From: Devosia pacifica
GTDB lineage: Bacteria; Pseudomonadota; Alphaproteobacteria; Rhizobiales; Devosiaceae
Direction: 5' to 3'
Assembly: GCF_014652635.1 (NCBI RefSeq)
Contig: NZ_BMZE01000001.1
Location: forward strand, 754,051 to 818,050
DNA: 64,000 nucleotides
Within the stretch, counting starts at the first letter, position 1; every line of letters starts with the position of its first letter. Under the pieces are notes generated by a model. That model had not been told where the DNA came from, made no database searches, and saw nothing but the letters and a program-made list of their open reading frames with translations. Made by a program: the position numbers and the translations under genes. Positions 25,354 to 34,358 of the stretch are shown here, in pieces.

Positions 25354-25385
25354 GATCGGCGGCGCCCGCCAGGGCACCGCCGATC
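25354..25385 (-). terminator. Stem-loop downstream of the FMN reductase gene
   Basis: GATCGGCGG (25354-25362) pairs with CCGCCGATC (25377-25385); an inner GCCC/GGGC stem closes a four-base loop. On the minus strand it is followed by TGCTTTG, a poor U-run, so termination efficiency is uncertain. Confidence 0.5.
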
Positions 25386-25427
25386 CGACAACACAAGAAC
25401 TCGAGAGTCGCGCCTGGCGACGCCGGA

Positions 25428-26027
25428 TCAGGCGTTAGCCGCGTCACGCTCGCGCTGTGCCTTGGTGGCCGAGGTCCACCACACGAGCTGATCCAGCAGG
25501 TCATTCATGCCCGGAAGGATTGCCGGCTCGATGTTCGAGATATCGCCGTTCTCGCCAAGCGGGTGGACCTTCATGAACTCGGAACCGCCAATGTGGACGC
25601 CGGAACGCACGGGGACCATCTGCAGTTCGATGTTGATCAGGCGCAGATGCTCGATGGCACGGGCGGCGCCAACCGAGCCATAGCCGACATAGGCAGCAGG
25701 CTTGCGGTTCCACTCGAGATAGGCCTGGTCGAGCGCATTCTTGAGGGCGCCAGTGATCGAACGGTTATACTCGGCGACCACGAAGATGTAGCCGTCGAAC
25801 TCACCGATCTTTTTCTGCCAGGCGATGGCATTCGGGTCTTCGCTCGGCATCCAGAGATTGGAGGCCATCTCGTTGAAGAACGGCAGATCAAAATCCTTGA
25901 TGTCGACCAGTTCGACATCGAATTCGTCGCGCTTCTGAGCCTGCTGAAGGACCCACTGCGCCGGCTTGTCGGCAAAACGCGAGTCACGTGTAGAGGAGAC
26001 GATTACGGCTATCTTTGGCTTGGACAT
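25428..26027 (-). CDS. NADPH-dependent FMN reductase-family flavoprotein
   Basis: 199 residues from ATG 26025-26027. Flavodoxin-like: IAVIVSSTRDSRFADKPA (phosphate-binding loop, 7-24), FVVAEYNRSITGALKNALD (flavin-contact loop, about 82-100) and YGSVGAARAIEHLR. Related to azoreductase/ChrR-type NAD(P)H:quinone or FMN reductases, which remove quinones or chromate. A stem-loop follows the stop. Confidence 0.9.
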   Translation of the reverse strand: MSKPKIAVIVSSTRDSRFADKPAQWVLQQAQKRDEFDVELVDIKDFDLPFFNEMASNLWMPSEDPNAIAWQKKIGEFDGYIFVVAEYNRSITGALKNALDQAYLEWNRKPAAYVGYGSVGAARAIEHLRLINIELQMVPVRSGVHIGGSEFMKVHPLGENGDISNIEPAILPGMNDLLDQLVWWTSATKAQRERDAANA

Positions 26028-26247
26028 TTTCAAACTCTTCTCGTTGAAGTCAGGAACAAATCAGAACTGAGGCGATATATGTTCCTGTCTCGACAGAGCG
26101 CAAGGAGGCACTGACAAGTGGTCCACGCACACCGGTGCGCCCCGGTATCATGTATGTAACCTGTTGAATCGCCTTGAAATCGCGGTTTCGCAGGGCGACA
26201 GAAGGCTAACGGCCACCGCCTCGTGACGGACTGTCTGCCAAAGACGA

Positions 26248-26994
26248 TCAATCAGTTTCAAGAATTGCCCTGTACTGACGCACCGCCTCGCCGAATCCGA
26301 GAATCAGGGCGTCGGCGGTCAGGCCATGGCCGATCGACACTTCCGCAATCTCAGGCAGAACAGTCTTGAAAGCTGGCAGATTGCCGAGGGTCAGATCGTG
26401 GCCTGCATTGACAGCGAGGCCCTTTGCCAAGGCATCATCCACTGTTCGCCGCATCGCCTCGAGCTCATGCGCTGCCGCGTCCTCATCTTCGATGCACCCG
26501 CCATAGGGACCGGTGAACAACTCGATCCGGGCGGCACCGGTGTCTCGCGCCGCAGAAATATCATCAGGACCAGCGTCAGGATCGCAGAACAGCGACACCC
26601 GGCGGCCATCGGCCTGAAGTCCCCTGACGATGTCTGCCAGAAAGTTCGCCTTACCGCGAAAATCCCATCCATGGTCCGATGTCGCCTGCTGCGGATCGTC
26701 GGGGACCAGCGTCACCTGGTGCAGTGACACAGACGTGGCCAGTTCGAGAAACTCGTCTGTAGGATAGCCTTCGACGTTGAACTCCGCGTGCGGGTACTCC
26801 GCGGCAATCAGTTCCGCCAGATCGTGGACGTCGGCGCGGCGAATGTGACGCCCGTCTGGTCGCGGATGCACCGTGATCCCCGCCGCCCCCGCATCAAGCG
26901 CGATACGGGCAATTCCCGTAACGCTCGGCCACGGCAAATCGCGGCGATTGCGCAATTGCGCGACGGCATTGAGGTTGACTGAAAGCGCGGTCAT
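26248..26994 (-). CDS. pdxJ: Pyridoxine 5'-phosphate synthase
   Basis: 248 residues. PdxJ signatures: [15 protein letters not shown] at 4-18, [17 protein letters not shown] (phosphate and acid/base residues, His42), and [10 protein letters not shown] then [15 protein letters not shown] near the C-terminus. It condenses 1-deoxyxylulose 5-phosphate with 3-amino-2-oxopropyl phosphate, the final ring-forming step of vitamin B6 synthesis. Single gene on the minus strand. Confidence 0.96.
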   Translation of the reverse strand: MTALSVNLNAVAQLRNRRDLPWPSVTGIARIALDAGAAGITVHPRPDGRHIRRADVHDLAELIAAEYPHAEFNVEGYPTDEFLELATSVSLHQVTLVPDDPQQATSDHGWDFRGKANFLADIVRGLQADGRRVSLFCDPDAGPDDISAARDTGAARIELFTGPYGGCIEDEDAAAHELEAMRRTVDDALAKGLAVNAGHDLTLGNLPAFKTVLPEIAEVSIGHGLTADALILGFGEAVRQYRAILETD

Positions 26995-27121
26995 AGGCTT
27001 ATCCCGAACAAGGCTGAAAACGCTGTTACACGATAAGTCGGTAAAGCCTCAATTCTTCTTGGTGATCCAAAGATCAGTTTGGCTGATGGCCGGAACTCAC
27101 CCGGCCACCAGTCTTGCTCAG

Positions 27122-27676
27122 CTACATTCCCTCGGGACCGCGCGATATTGCCGCCACACCGGTGCGTACGACTTCGATCAGACCGAGCGGCACCATCAGG
27201 GAAATAAAAGAGTCTATTTTCGAGGGCTTACCCGTCACTTCGAAGACGAAGCTTTCGGTTGTCGCATCGACGATGTTGGCGCGAAAGGCATCGGCAAGGC
27301 GCAAGGTTTCTGCGCGATGCTCGCCTGATCCGCCGACTTTTATCAGCGCCAGCTCACGCTCGAGCGAAGCACCTTCGGCCGTCAGATCATGCACCTTGTG
27401 CACCGGCACCAGGCGCTCCAGCTGCAGCTTGATCTGAACCAGCACCTTGGGCGTCGCCACCACCACGACAGTGATGCGGCTTAAGCCCTTGTCGTGCTCG
27501 GTCTCGCTGACAGTGAGACTCTCGATGTTGAACCCACGTGCCGAGAACAGGCCGACAACGCGAGCCAAAAGGCCGGGCTCGTTATCCACCAGAACCGATA
27601 GCGTATGCCGCTCCGGAGCATCGGTTTCCTTGGTAATGAAGTAGGCCGATCCAGTCGGCAGAAGATGAGCGTTCAT
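27122..27676 (-). CDS. ilvH: Acetolactate synthase regulatory (small) subunit
   Basis: 184 residues. N-terminal ACT domain (about 22-95) with HTLSVLVDNEPGLLARVVGLF and the valine-sensing region, then the C-terminal IlvH domain (REL.LIKV pattern, FEVTGKPSKIDSF). It activates the large subunit and confers feedback inhibition by valine. 27 bp downstream of the large-subunit gene, GGAGAT before the start. Confidence 0.97.
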   Translation of the reverse strand: MNAHLLPTGSAYFITKETDAPERHTLSVLVDNEPGLLARVVGLFSARGFNIESLTVSETEHDKGLSRITVVVVATPKVLVQIKLQLERLVPVHKVHDLTAEGASLERELALIKVGGSGEHRAETLRLADAFRANIVDATTESFVFEVTGKPSKIDSFISLMVPLGLIEVVRTGVAAISRGPEGM

Positions 27677-27703
27677 TCTGAAATCTCCTATCGCTGGGCT
27701 CGC

Positions 27704-29467
27704 CTAGACGAGCTGGCGCCCTTTTTCGTCAATGATCGATCCGATATTGGCTGTATCGGGCAGGATGATCTCGTTGTGTGGCTTGCCCGACGGGATCATC
27801 GGCAGGCAGTTCTCATCCTTTTCCACGAGGACGTCGAAGAGAACCGGTCCTGGGTAATCGAGCATCTCCTGGATCGCAGCATCGAGCTCGGCAGGGTTGT
27901 CGCAACGTATGCCCTTGCCGCCATAAGCCTCTGCCAGCTTGACGAAATCCGGCAGGCTTTCTGAATAGGAGTGCGCGTACCGGCCGCCATGCAGCAGGTC
28001 CTGCCACTGCCGAACCATCCCCATACGCTCATTGTTGAGGATGAAGATCTTGATCGGCAGCCGATACTGCACCGCCGTCGACATTTCCTGCATTGTCATC
28101 TGAACGCTGGCTTCGCCGGCAATATCGATAACCAGCGCATCCGGGTGCGCCACCTGAACGCCGACAGCCGCAGGCAGGCCGTACCCCATCGTGCCCAGAC
28201 CGCCAGAGGTCATCCACCGGTTCGGCTTGTCGAAATGGAAGTGCTGCGCGGCCCACATCTGGTGCTGCCCGACCTCGGTAGTGATGTAGACATCACGGTC
28301 CTTGGTCATTTCGTACAGTCTGGCGATCGCGTATTGCGGCTTGATGGTCGTTTCCGATGGCGTGTAGTTCAGCGACTTCACCTCACGCCAGCCCTCGATC
28401 TGCTTCCACCAGTCTGCAATTGCCTCGGTGCGCGGCTCGTTGGTTATCGAGCGGTAAAGCCGAACCATTTCCTCGAGCACCAGCCCGCAATCACCGACGA
28501 TCGGTAGATCGACACGGACATTCTTGTTGATCTGCGCCGGATCGATATCGACGTGAACCTTGGTCGAGTCCGGAGAAAACGCATCGATCCGTCCGGTGAT
28601 ACGATCGTCGAACCGCGCGCCGATATTGATCATCAGATCGCAATCATGCATCGCAAGGTTGGCTTCGTAGGTGCCGTGCATGCCAAGCATCCCAAGCCAC
28701 TGCGGATCGGACGCCGGGAATGCTCCCAGCCCCATCAGGGTCGAGGTGACGGGAAAGCCGGTCAATTCAGCCAACTCACGCAAGTGCTTGGACGCTTCCG
28801 GGCCCGAGTTGATCACACCACCACCGGAGTAGATCACCGGACGCTCGGCGCGCAGCATCATCTCGACGGCAACTTTGATGGCCTCGAGATCCCCTTGCGT
28901 CTGCGGCTTGTAGCTCGAATGCCGGAAACCGTCGGCCTCCGGACGGGTATACTCGCCGAGGGCGAACTGGACATCTTTCGGAATGTCGATCACCACCGGG
29001 CCGGGACGCCCGCTGGTAGCGATATGAAAAGCTTCATGAAGAACCCTTGGGAGATCCTCAACGCGCTTGACCAGATAATTATGCTTGGTGCAGCTGCGCG
29101 TGATGCCGACCGTGTCGCATTCCTGGAAACCGTCCGAGCCGATCAAGGTGGTCGGGACCTGCGCGGTGATGCAGACCAACGGGATGGAATCCATCAGGGC
29201 ATCGGTGAGGCCGGTAACAGCATTGGTTGCTCCCGGACCCGACGTAACCAGCACCACACCGGGCTTGCCCGTCGAGCGTGCATAGCCTTCGGCCATGTGG
29301 GTCGCACCCTGCTCGTGGCGCACCAGAATGTGCTGAACACTGTCCTGCTGAAAGATCGCATCATAGATCGGGAGTGCTGCACCACCGGGATACCCGAAGA
29401 TGTGCTGCACGTTCTGGTCGATCAGAGCCTGCACAACCATTTCTGCGCCGGTCATTTGTTCGGCCAT
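27704..29467 (-). CDS. ilvI: Acetolactate synthase catalytic (large) subunit
   Basis: 587 residues from ATG 29465-29467. ThDP enzyme: GYPGGAALPIYD, the catalytic glutamate region RHEQGATHMAEGYAR, FAD/PYR domain signatures, and the PP-domain metal loop, which reads IAGEASVQMT rather than the GDGS of most ThDP enzymes; this GEAS form is seen in alphaproteobacterial homologues. It makes acetolactate and acetohydroxybutyrate. It is preceded by a terminator, leader peptide and promoter consistent with attenuation control. Confidence 0.97.
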   Translation of the reverse strand: MAEQMTGAEMVVQALIDQNVQHIFGYPGGAALPIYDAIFQQDSVQHILVRHEQGATHMAEGYARSTGKPGVVLVTSGPGATNAVTGLTDALMDSIPLVCITAQVPTTLIGSDGFQECDTVGITRSCTKHNYLVKRVEDLPRVLHEAFHIATSGRPGPVVIDIPKDVQFALGEYTRPEADGFRHSSYKPQTQGDLEAIKVAVEMMLRAERPVIYSGGGVINSGPEASKHLRELAELTGFPVTSTLMGLGAFPASDPQWLGMLGMHGTYEANLAMHDCDLMINIGARFDDRITGRIDAFSPDSTKVHVDIDPAQINKNVRVDLPIVGDCGLVLEEMVRLYRSITNEPRTEAIADWWKQIEGWREVKSLNYTPSETTIKPQYAIARLYEMTKDRDVYITTEVGQHQMWAAQHFHFDKPNRWMTSGGLGTMGYGLPAAVGVQVAHPDALVIDIAGEASVQMTMQEMSTAVQYRLPIKIFILNNERMGMVRQWQDLLHGGRYAHSYSESLPDFVKLAEAYGGKGIRCDNPAELDAAIQEMLDYPGPVLFDVLVEKDENCLPMIPSGKPHNEIILPDTANIGSIIDEKGRQLV

Positions 29468-29538
29468 TGCCTTATCCTTCCTCACCGGGCGCCATCACCG
29501 CCCTTACCTGCAAAGCCGGCGTGAACCAGCCAATAAAA

Positions 29539-29558
29539 AAGGCCCCTTTCGGGACCTT
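29539..29558 (-). terminator. Attenuator terminator upstream of ilvI
   Basis: AAGGTCCC-GAAA-GGGGCCTT followed by T on the minus strand (29558 to 29535): 8-bp stem, GNRA-type tetraloop, six-T run. It ends about 68 bases before the ilvI start and belongs to the leader-peptide attenuator rather than to any upstream gene. Confidence 0.88.
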
Positions 29559-29587
29559 GTTCGGCGCATCAGCTATCGCGCGGGAAC

Positions 29588-29638
29588 TTATCCCACGTTG
29601 CCGATGCGCCAACCTACTACGAGAATGATAGACCGCAC
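29588..29638 (-). CDS. ilvIH leader peptide
   Basis: 16 codons starting GTG (29636-29638) after GAGGAG: MRSIILVVGWRIGNVG. Five consecutive branched-chain codons (Ile, Ile, Leu, Val, Val) plus a later Ile and Val are those that enzyme products must charge. The end of the peptide overlaps GGCGCATC (29603-29610 on the plus strand as GATGCGCC), which pairs with GATGCGCC downstream (29563-29570). This is the textbook design of ribosome-mediated attenuation: stalling at Ile/Leu/Val codons changes leader RNA folding before the terminator at 29539-29558. Confidence 0.85.
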   Translation of the reverse strand: MRSIILVVGWRIGNVG

Positions 29639-29668
29639 GGGGTCGCTCCTCAGTCGAATACCGCAAAA

Positions 29669-29697
29669 CAGATAAAAACTTGCTTCGGGTGTGTCAA
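29669..29697 (-). promoter_or_regulatory. Promoter of the ilvIH operon
   Basis: Minus-strand TTGACA (29697-29692), 17-base spacer, TATCTG (29674-29669). Transcription would start near 29662, about 25 bases before the leader peptide GTG. Confidence 0.7.
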
Positions 29698-29738
29698 GAA
29701 AAAGCTCGACTATATATCCCGCCGACGCGGGAAAGAAA

Positions 29739-29762
29739 AAGGGCCACCTTGCGGTGGCCCTT
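29739..29762 (-). terminator. Rho-independent terminator of cspA
   Basis: Ten-base arms AAGGGCCACC/GGTGGCCCTT around a 4-base loop, followed on the minus strand by T-run (29740-29735). It starts 7 bases past the cspA stop. Confidence 0.92.
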
Positions 29763-29769
29763 CGTCAAA

Positions 29770-29979
29770 TCAGTCTGCAGCCTGCAGATTTGCAGCAGAG
29801 GCGCGGCCATCACGGCCGGTCTCGAGATCGTAGGTCACCTTCTGACCTTCGGTCAGGGTGTGCATCCCGGCGCGCTCAACAGCGCTGATGTGGACGAATG
29901 CGTCCTTGCCACCGTCATCCGGGGAGATGAAGCCGAAGCCCTTGGTGGTGTTGAAGAATTTGACGGTACCAGTCGTCAT
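29770..29979 (-). CDS. cspA: Cold-shock protein CspA family
   Basis: 69 residues from ATG 29977-29979 with AAGGA upstream. RNA-binding motifs RNP1 KGFGFI (14-19) and RNP2 DAFVHI are intact in a five-strand OB fold. It binds single-stranded nucleic acid as an RNA chaperone and melts mRNA secondary structure. The 5' region is long (to about 30211) and could hold a temperature-sensitive leader, as in other cspA genes; I did not fold it. Confidence 0.95.
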   Translation of the reverse strand: MTTGTVKFFNTTKGFGFISPDDGGKDAFVHISAVERAGMHTLTEGQKVTYDLETGRDGRASAANLQAAD

Positions 29980-30210
29980 GGTGAAGTCCTTTAGAGAATG
30001 GCGCCCGAAGCCATCAGCGAACGGGCCGAAAACCGCGTCGCGCGCTCGCGCTGTGCGGAAACAAACGTTCGCAAGATCGTGGAGAGGCAACCAGACGTCC
30101 AAGGACGCCGTCGATATAGCCAAGTACGGCTGAAAACGCTGAAGCCTTATGGCTGCTCTTTGCGGCAATAGCAAGGCCCCGGACAGCCGAGCCGCCCGGA
30201 GCCAGTGTTG

Positions 30211-31854
30211 TTATCGCGGTTCGCTCGCCAGCCCTTTAATGAGACCGACGCAGGCGACCAAAAGGATAATCGCGAACGGGAACCCCGTGGAGACCGCCAT
30301 TGCCTGAAGCGCTGCCAATCCACCCCCAAGCAACAACGCGATTGCCACGAGGCCTTCAAAGCTTGCCCAAAGAACGCGCTGCGCCGTGGGCGCATTCACC
30401 TTGCCCCCTGCTGTAATCGTATCGATCACCAACGAACCGGAGTCCGAGGAGGTCACGAAAAACACGATCACCAGGGCGATGCCGACAAACGAGGTCAACT
30501 GTGCAAGAGGCAGGTAGGACAGCATCTGGAACAGCTGAATTTCGAGCGCTGAGTCGGCGACAGTCGTGAGGCCCTGATCCACCACCTCATGAATGGCTGT
30601 CCCACCGAATGCAGTCATCCAGAGCACTGACACCAGCGAGGGAATAAGCAGCACACACACGATGAATTCGCGTACGGTGCGGCCACGGCTGACACGGGCA
30701 ATGAACATGCCCACAAACGGCGACCAGGAAATCCACCAAGCCCAGTAAAAGGCTGTCCAGCCATGCCGGAAATTGTCATCCGTGCGACCAAATGGGTTCG
30801 ATAGCGCCGGCAGATGCTGCAGATAGGCGCCGAGATTGGCGAAAAAACCTACGAGAATCGAAACCGTTGGGCCGACGGCTATGACGAAGGCCAGCAACAG
30901 CACGGCCAGCAACATGTTGATCTCTGAAAGCCGCTTCACACCTGCATCCAGGCCCGCAACAACCGAGCCCAGCGCAACGCAGGTGATCGCGACGATCAGC
31001 AGCACCATCACTGTATTGTTGACCGGGAGGCCGAACAGGAACTCCAACCCGGCATTCGCCTGACGTGCACCAATCCCGAGCGATGTTGCGAGGCCAAACA
31101 GGGTCGCGAACACAGCGAGAATGTCGATCACGTGCCCGGTCCACCCCCAGACCCGCTCGCCGAAAATCGGATAGAAAATGGAGCGAATGGTCAGCGGCAA
31201 GCCCTTGTTATAGCTGAATATCGCTAGCGACAATGCCACCACCGCGTAGATCGCCCAAGGATGTAGCGCCCAGTGGAAGATTGTCGCCGCCATACCGAGC
31301 CGTTCAGCCGCAACATTGTTTTCGGCTGCCGCCCCGAGTGGAGCCCAATCGGTTCTCACACCGTCCTCGGTCACCACGCCGCCGACTGAACTGGAAAAGT
31401 GCGAAAGCGGCTCGGACACGCCGTAGAACATCAACCCGATGCCCATGCCAGCAGCAAACAGCATGGCAAACCAGCCTGCGTAGCCGAAATCCGGCTTTGC
31501 CTCGCGTCCACCAATACGAATCTTGCCGTATGGCGACACCACCAGAAACAGACAGACCAGCACGAAGATATTGCCGGCGCTGAGGAAGAACCAGTCGAAG
31601 TTCGCTGTCAGCCAGTCCCGAACGCCCTCGAAGATCGGACGTGAGCGCTCGCCCAGAATAAGCGTAATCGCAACGAATGCGACGATCGTGAGGACCGAAA
31701 TCACGAAGACCGGGTTGTGGATGTCCAGGCGAAAACGCCCGAATTTCGGCCTGATATTATCCTGACCAATAGAATAGTCAGTCTCGATGATCTGGGTCGG
31801 CCCTTCCGGAGATGGAATTGCCTTGGTGACCGCCGACTCCTCGTTCGATGCCAT
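30211..31854 (-). CDS. BCCT-family transporter (betaine/choline/carnitine)
   Basis: 547 residues from ATG 31852-31854 (AGGGAG upstream). Twelve hydrophobic segments; BCCT signature region TAFYWAWWISWSPFVGMF with conserved tryptophans, and MGIGLMFYGVSEPL (Gly-rich helix 3). Such carriers take up glycine betaine, choline or other ammonium compounds with Na+ or H+, mainly for osmoprotection. The N-terminal 45 residues are soluble and acidic; there is no large C-terminal osmosensor extension. A GC-rich hairpin follows the gene at about 30168-30198 without a clear T-run. Confidence 0.93.
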   Translation of the reverse strand: MASNEESAVTKAIPSPEGPTQIIETDYSIGQDNIRPKFGRFRLDIHNPVFVISVLTIVAFVAITLILGERSRPIFEGVRDWLTANFDWFFLSAGNIFVLVCLFLVVSPYGKIRIGGREAKPDFGYAGWFAMLFAAGMGIGLMFYGVSEPLSHFSSSVGGVVTEDGVRTDWAPLGAAAENNVAAERLGMAATIFHWALHPWAIYAVVALSLAIFSYNKGLPLTIRSIFYPIFGERVWGWTGHVIDILAVFATLFGLATSLGIGARQANAGLEFLFGLPVNNTVMVLLIVAITCVALGSVVAGLDAGVKRLSEINMLLAVLLLAFVIAVGPTVSILVGFFANLGAYLQHLPALSNPFGRTDDNFRHGWTAFYWAWWISWSPFVGMFIARVSRGRTVREFIVCVLLIPSLVSVLWMTAFGGTAIHEVVDQGLTTVADSALEIQLFQMLSYLPLAQLTSFVGIALVIVFFVTSSDSGSLVIDTITAGGKVNAPTAQRVLWASFEGLVAIALLLGGGLAALQAMAVSTGFPFAIILLVACVGLIKGLASEPR

Positions 31855-32092
31855 GTAATACTCCCTGGTCTTCGCGCCTTGCCGACCCCCGTTTTTTCCG
31901 AGGGCCGGCATTTAGGACAAATAGATCCGCCCGCGCCCTGTGCGGGGCGAGGCAGATGCGAGGTTGATCGATGTTATTCTGCAAGTAGAGAGTATTTGAC
32001 TTGCAACTGCAACCGCCTCGGGGAAAGACGTCGTTTGAAGCCTCGCCTTTTGTGATGACGGGCCGACACAAACTGCTGCGGCACAAGAAAAA

Positions 32093-32114
32093 AAGGGCGC
32101 CCTCAGGCGCCCTT
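32093..32114 (-). terminator. Rho-independent terminator of the lipoprotein gene
   Basis: Perfect 9-bp arms AAGGGCGCC/GGCGCCCTT with loop TGAG, followed by T-run on the minus strand (32094-32087). Confidence 0.92.
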
Positions 32115-32140
32115 CAATTCAGTGGTCTATTCGACCAGTA

Positions 32141-32413
32141 TCAGCCCTCGGGGCAAACGTCGACAAAACGGGTGCCATCAGCGCGCTGATAAACGCAACG
32201 GTTCGGGTTGCTCTCAAGGCGGCCGAGAACGTTGCCTGCCGCAGCGCCAGCAACGCCGCCAATGCCTGCGCCAACTGCCGTGCCCAACACGCTGCCCGTC
32301 GTTGCAGCACCCACAATGGCACCGCCGCCTGCGCCGATGGCGGCGCCCGTCTGGGTGCTGGTGCAAGCTGCGAGTGAGAAGATAGCTGCGAGGACGATAA
32401 GAATTTTGTACAT
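32141..32413 (-). CDS. Glycine-zipper outer-membrane lipoprotein
   Basis: 90 residues from ATG 32411-32413 with GGAGG. Lipobox SLAAC places the lipidated Cys at 17. Residues 22-65 are Gly/Ala-rich (IGAGGGAIVGAATTGSV, VAGAAAGNVLG), a glycine zipper as in the 17-kDa antigen/YMGG families. The tail has two Cys (NRCVYQRADGTRFVDVCPEG) able to form a disulfide. Probable envelope structural protein. Upstream of the gene, the region to 32503 holds nothing else. Confidence 0.85.
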   Translation of the reverse strand: MYKILIVLAAIFSLAACTSTQTGAAIGAGGGAIVGAATTGSVLGTAVGAGIGGVAGAAAGNVLGRLESNPNRCVYQRADGTRFVDVCPEG

Positions 32414-32502
32414 GAAACCCTCCGGATGGTTACTGCCCGACTGAATGAGCAAGCTTGCCAATGGTTCCGCCAAACGTGAACAATCTGTGGCACCAGCGAA
32501 AA

Positions 32503-32853
32503 TCAGTGCTTTTCGGCAACACCGAAAATTCCCGTACCAACCCAGCCCAGCATCATCATTGCGCCGAATACAGGGGCAGCAAAGCCCGGCATGCGGTCAG
32601 GCAAAAAGGTGCGGATTGCCATGTCGAGAACAAAGCCGGCTGCGCCAATCGCCAGCACCCATGCTGCGAGCCGGATCAGGCGCCCCCGCTTGAGCCGCTC
32701 TGCAAGAATCAGCAGAACCGGCGCATGCGCAAGCGCAATCGTCGCCAGCGCGGCGATGGTGCGGCTCGACTCCAGATGCGAAGCGGCAGCGGCCGCGGCA
32801 ACACCCCCCGCGCCCATCGCGCCTGCCATAAGCATCATGACTTTGCGTTCCAT
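32503..32853 (-). CDS. DUF423 membrane protein
   Basis: 116 residues from ATG 32851-32853. Four hydrophobic segments and the DUF423 (YgdD-type) patterns: the N-terminal Gly/Ala-rich helix, THY-like SHLESSRTIAALATIALAHA, and a C-terminal GAMMMLGWVGTGIFG. Function of the family is not established. It is divergent from the MATE gene. Confidence 0.88.
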   Translation of the reverse strand: MERKVMMLMAGAMGAGGVAAAAAASHLESSRTIAALATIALAHAPVLLILAERLKRGRLIRLAAWVLAIGAAGFVLDMAIRTFLPDRMPGFAAPVFGAMMMLGWVGTGIFGVAEKH

Positions 32854-32937
32854 GTGCACGATCCTTGCCGGATCACCGGCGCTTGAAGTCTGCGGCCAAT
32901 CGGATAGAGGTCTTGCCTGCGAGTAGGACCAAAGACA

Positions 32938-34356
32938 ATGACAGAGCAAGATTTCACGGTGACGCAGGGGGCGGCGCCACACCGTGCTGCCGCACCCTCG
33001 TGGCAGGATGAACTGAAGGCAACGCTCTTGCTCGCCTGGCCGCTGGTGATTGCCCAGCTTGCGCAGAACGCCCTGCACGTCACCGACGTAATCATGCTCG
33101 GCTGGCTTGGCTCAGATTTTCTTGCTGCCGGCACGCTTGCAACGGCGGTTCTCACGCCGGTGCTGCTGCTTGGTATCGGCACGGTGAGCGCCGTCGCGCC
33201 GCTGGTTGCTCAGGCTCGTGGCGCCCGCAATATCAAGGGCATTCGGCGCGTGGTGCGCCAGGGATTTTGGGTCTCGATCGCGGCTTCCGCCCTGATCATC
33301 CCGCTGCTGCTTCAGATCGAACTGTTCTTCACGGTCACCGGTCAGGATCCGCTGGCGACAGAACGCGCCGGACAGTACATGCAGATTGCGGCATTCTCCG
33401 TCCTGCCCGCGCTCGGCATCATGACCTTGCGCTCACTGCTCTCTGCATTCGACACAACGCGGATCATTCTGTGGATCACCGTTGCCGGCGTATTCTTCAA
33501 CGCCGCAGTCAACTATTTGCTGATATTCGGCAATTTCGGTGCTCCGAGGCTCGAGCTTCGTGGGGCGGCCGTTGCGACATTGACGACCAACCTGCTGATG
33601 TTCGCGCTAATGCTGCTTTTCGTGCTGCGGCATCGTCGATTCAAGCGCTTCAACATTCTCGTGCGATTCTGGCGGCCGGACTGGTCACGATTCTGGCAGA
33701 TCGTGCGCATCGGCGTACCCATCGGCTTTACCCTGCTCGCCGAAGTCGGCATGTTCACCGCCGCTGCACTGTTCATGGGTTGGCTCGGCACTGACGAGGT
33801 GGCCGCCCATGCCGTGGCACTGCAATGTGCATCCACCGCGTTCATGGTGCCGCTCGGCCTTGGCATGGCCAGTACGGTGCGGGTCGGTGTCGGGTATGGG
33901 GCAAAAGACCGGGACGCGGTGGCCCGCGCCGGTTGGGTTGCGATGGCTCTTGGCACTGGCTTCATGGCCTTTTCAGCGGCATTGTTCATCGCGTTCTCCG
34001 GAGTGTTCGTGCGCCTTTTCCTCGATCCCAACCAGGCATCGAACACCGAGGCTCTGGCTCTGGCAGCCACCTACCTCGTGGTCGCCGGCCTGTTCCAGAT
34101 CGTTGATGGGGCGCAGGTGATCGCCGCTCACGCGCTGCGCGGCCTCAATGACACCACGGTGCCGATGTTGGCTGCAATTATCGGCTACTGGTTCATCGGC
34201 CTTCCGACAGCTTACGCTTTGGGGTTCGTCGCCGATCTCGAAGGTGTCGGTATCTGGCTCGGACTTGCGGTGGGTCTATCGGCAGTCGCGATCGTTCTCA
34301 CCTGGCGCTTTGCCTGGCGCGAACGGCTGGGCCTGTTGAGGGGAATTCCGGCGTAA
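32938..34356 (+). CDS. MATE-family multidrug/toxin efflux transporter
   Basis: 472 residues with twelve predicted helices. NorM-like motifs: LLAWPLVIAQLAQNALHVTDVIM near the N-terminus, GWLG repeats in helices 2 and 8, and AAHAVALQCAS in the second half. Uses Na+ or H+ to export cationic compounds. The start ATG 32938 is the first in the frame; the N-terminal 20 residues are soluble. The stop lies 2 bp from convergent miaA. Confidence 0.93.
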   Translation: MTEQDFTVTQGAAPHRAAAPSWQDELKATLLLAWPLVIAQLAQNALHVTDVIMLGWLGSDFLAAGTLATAVLTPVLLLGIGTVSAVAPLVAQARGARNIKGIRRVVRQGFWVSIAASALIIPLLLQIELFFTVTGQDPLATERAGQYMQIAAFSVLPALGIMTLRSLLSAFDTTRIILWITVAGVFFNAAVNYLLIFGNFGAPRLELRGAAVATLTTNLLMFALMLLFVLRHRRFKRFNILVRFWRPDWSRFWQIVRIGVPIGFTLLAEVGMFTAAALFMGWLGTDEVAAHAVALQCASTAFMVPLGLGMASTVRVGVGYGAKDRDAVARAGWVAMALGTGFMAFSAALFIAFSGVFVRLFLDPNQASNTEALALAATYLVVAGLFQIVDGAQVIAAHALRGLNDTTVPMLAAIIGYWFIGLPTAYALGFVADLEGVGIWLGLAVGLSAVAIVLTWRFAWRERLGLLRGIPA

Positions 34357-34358
34357 GC

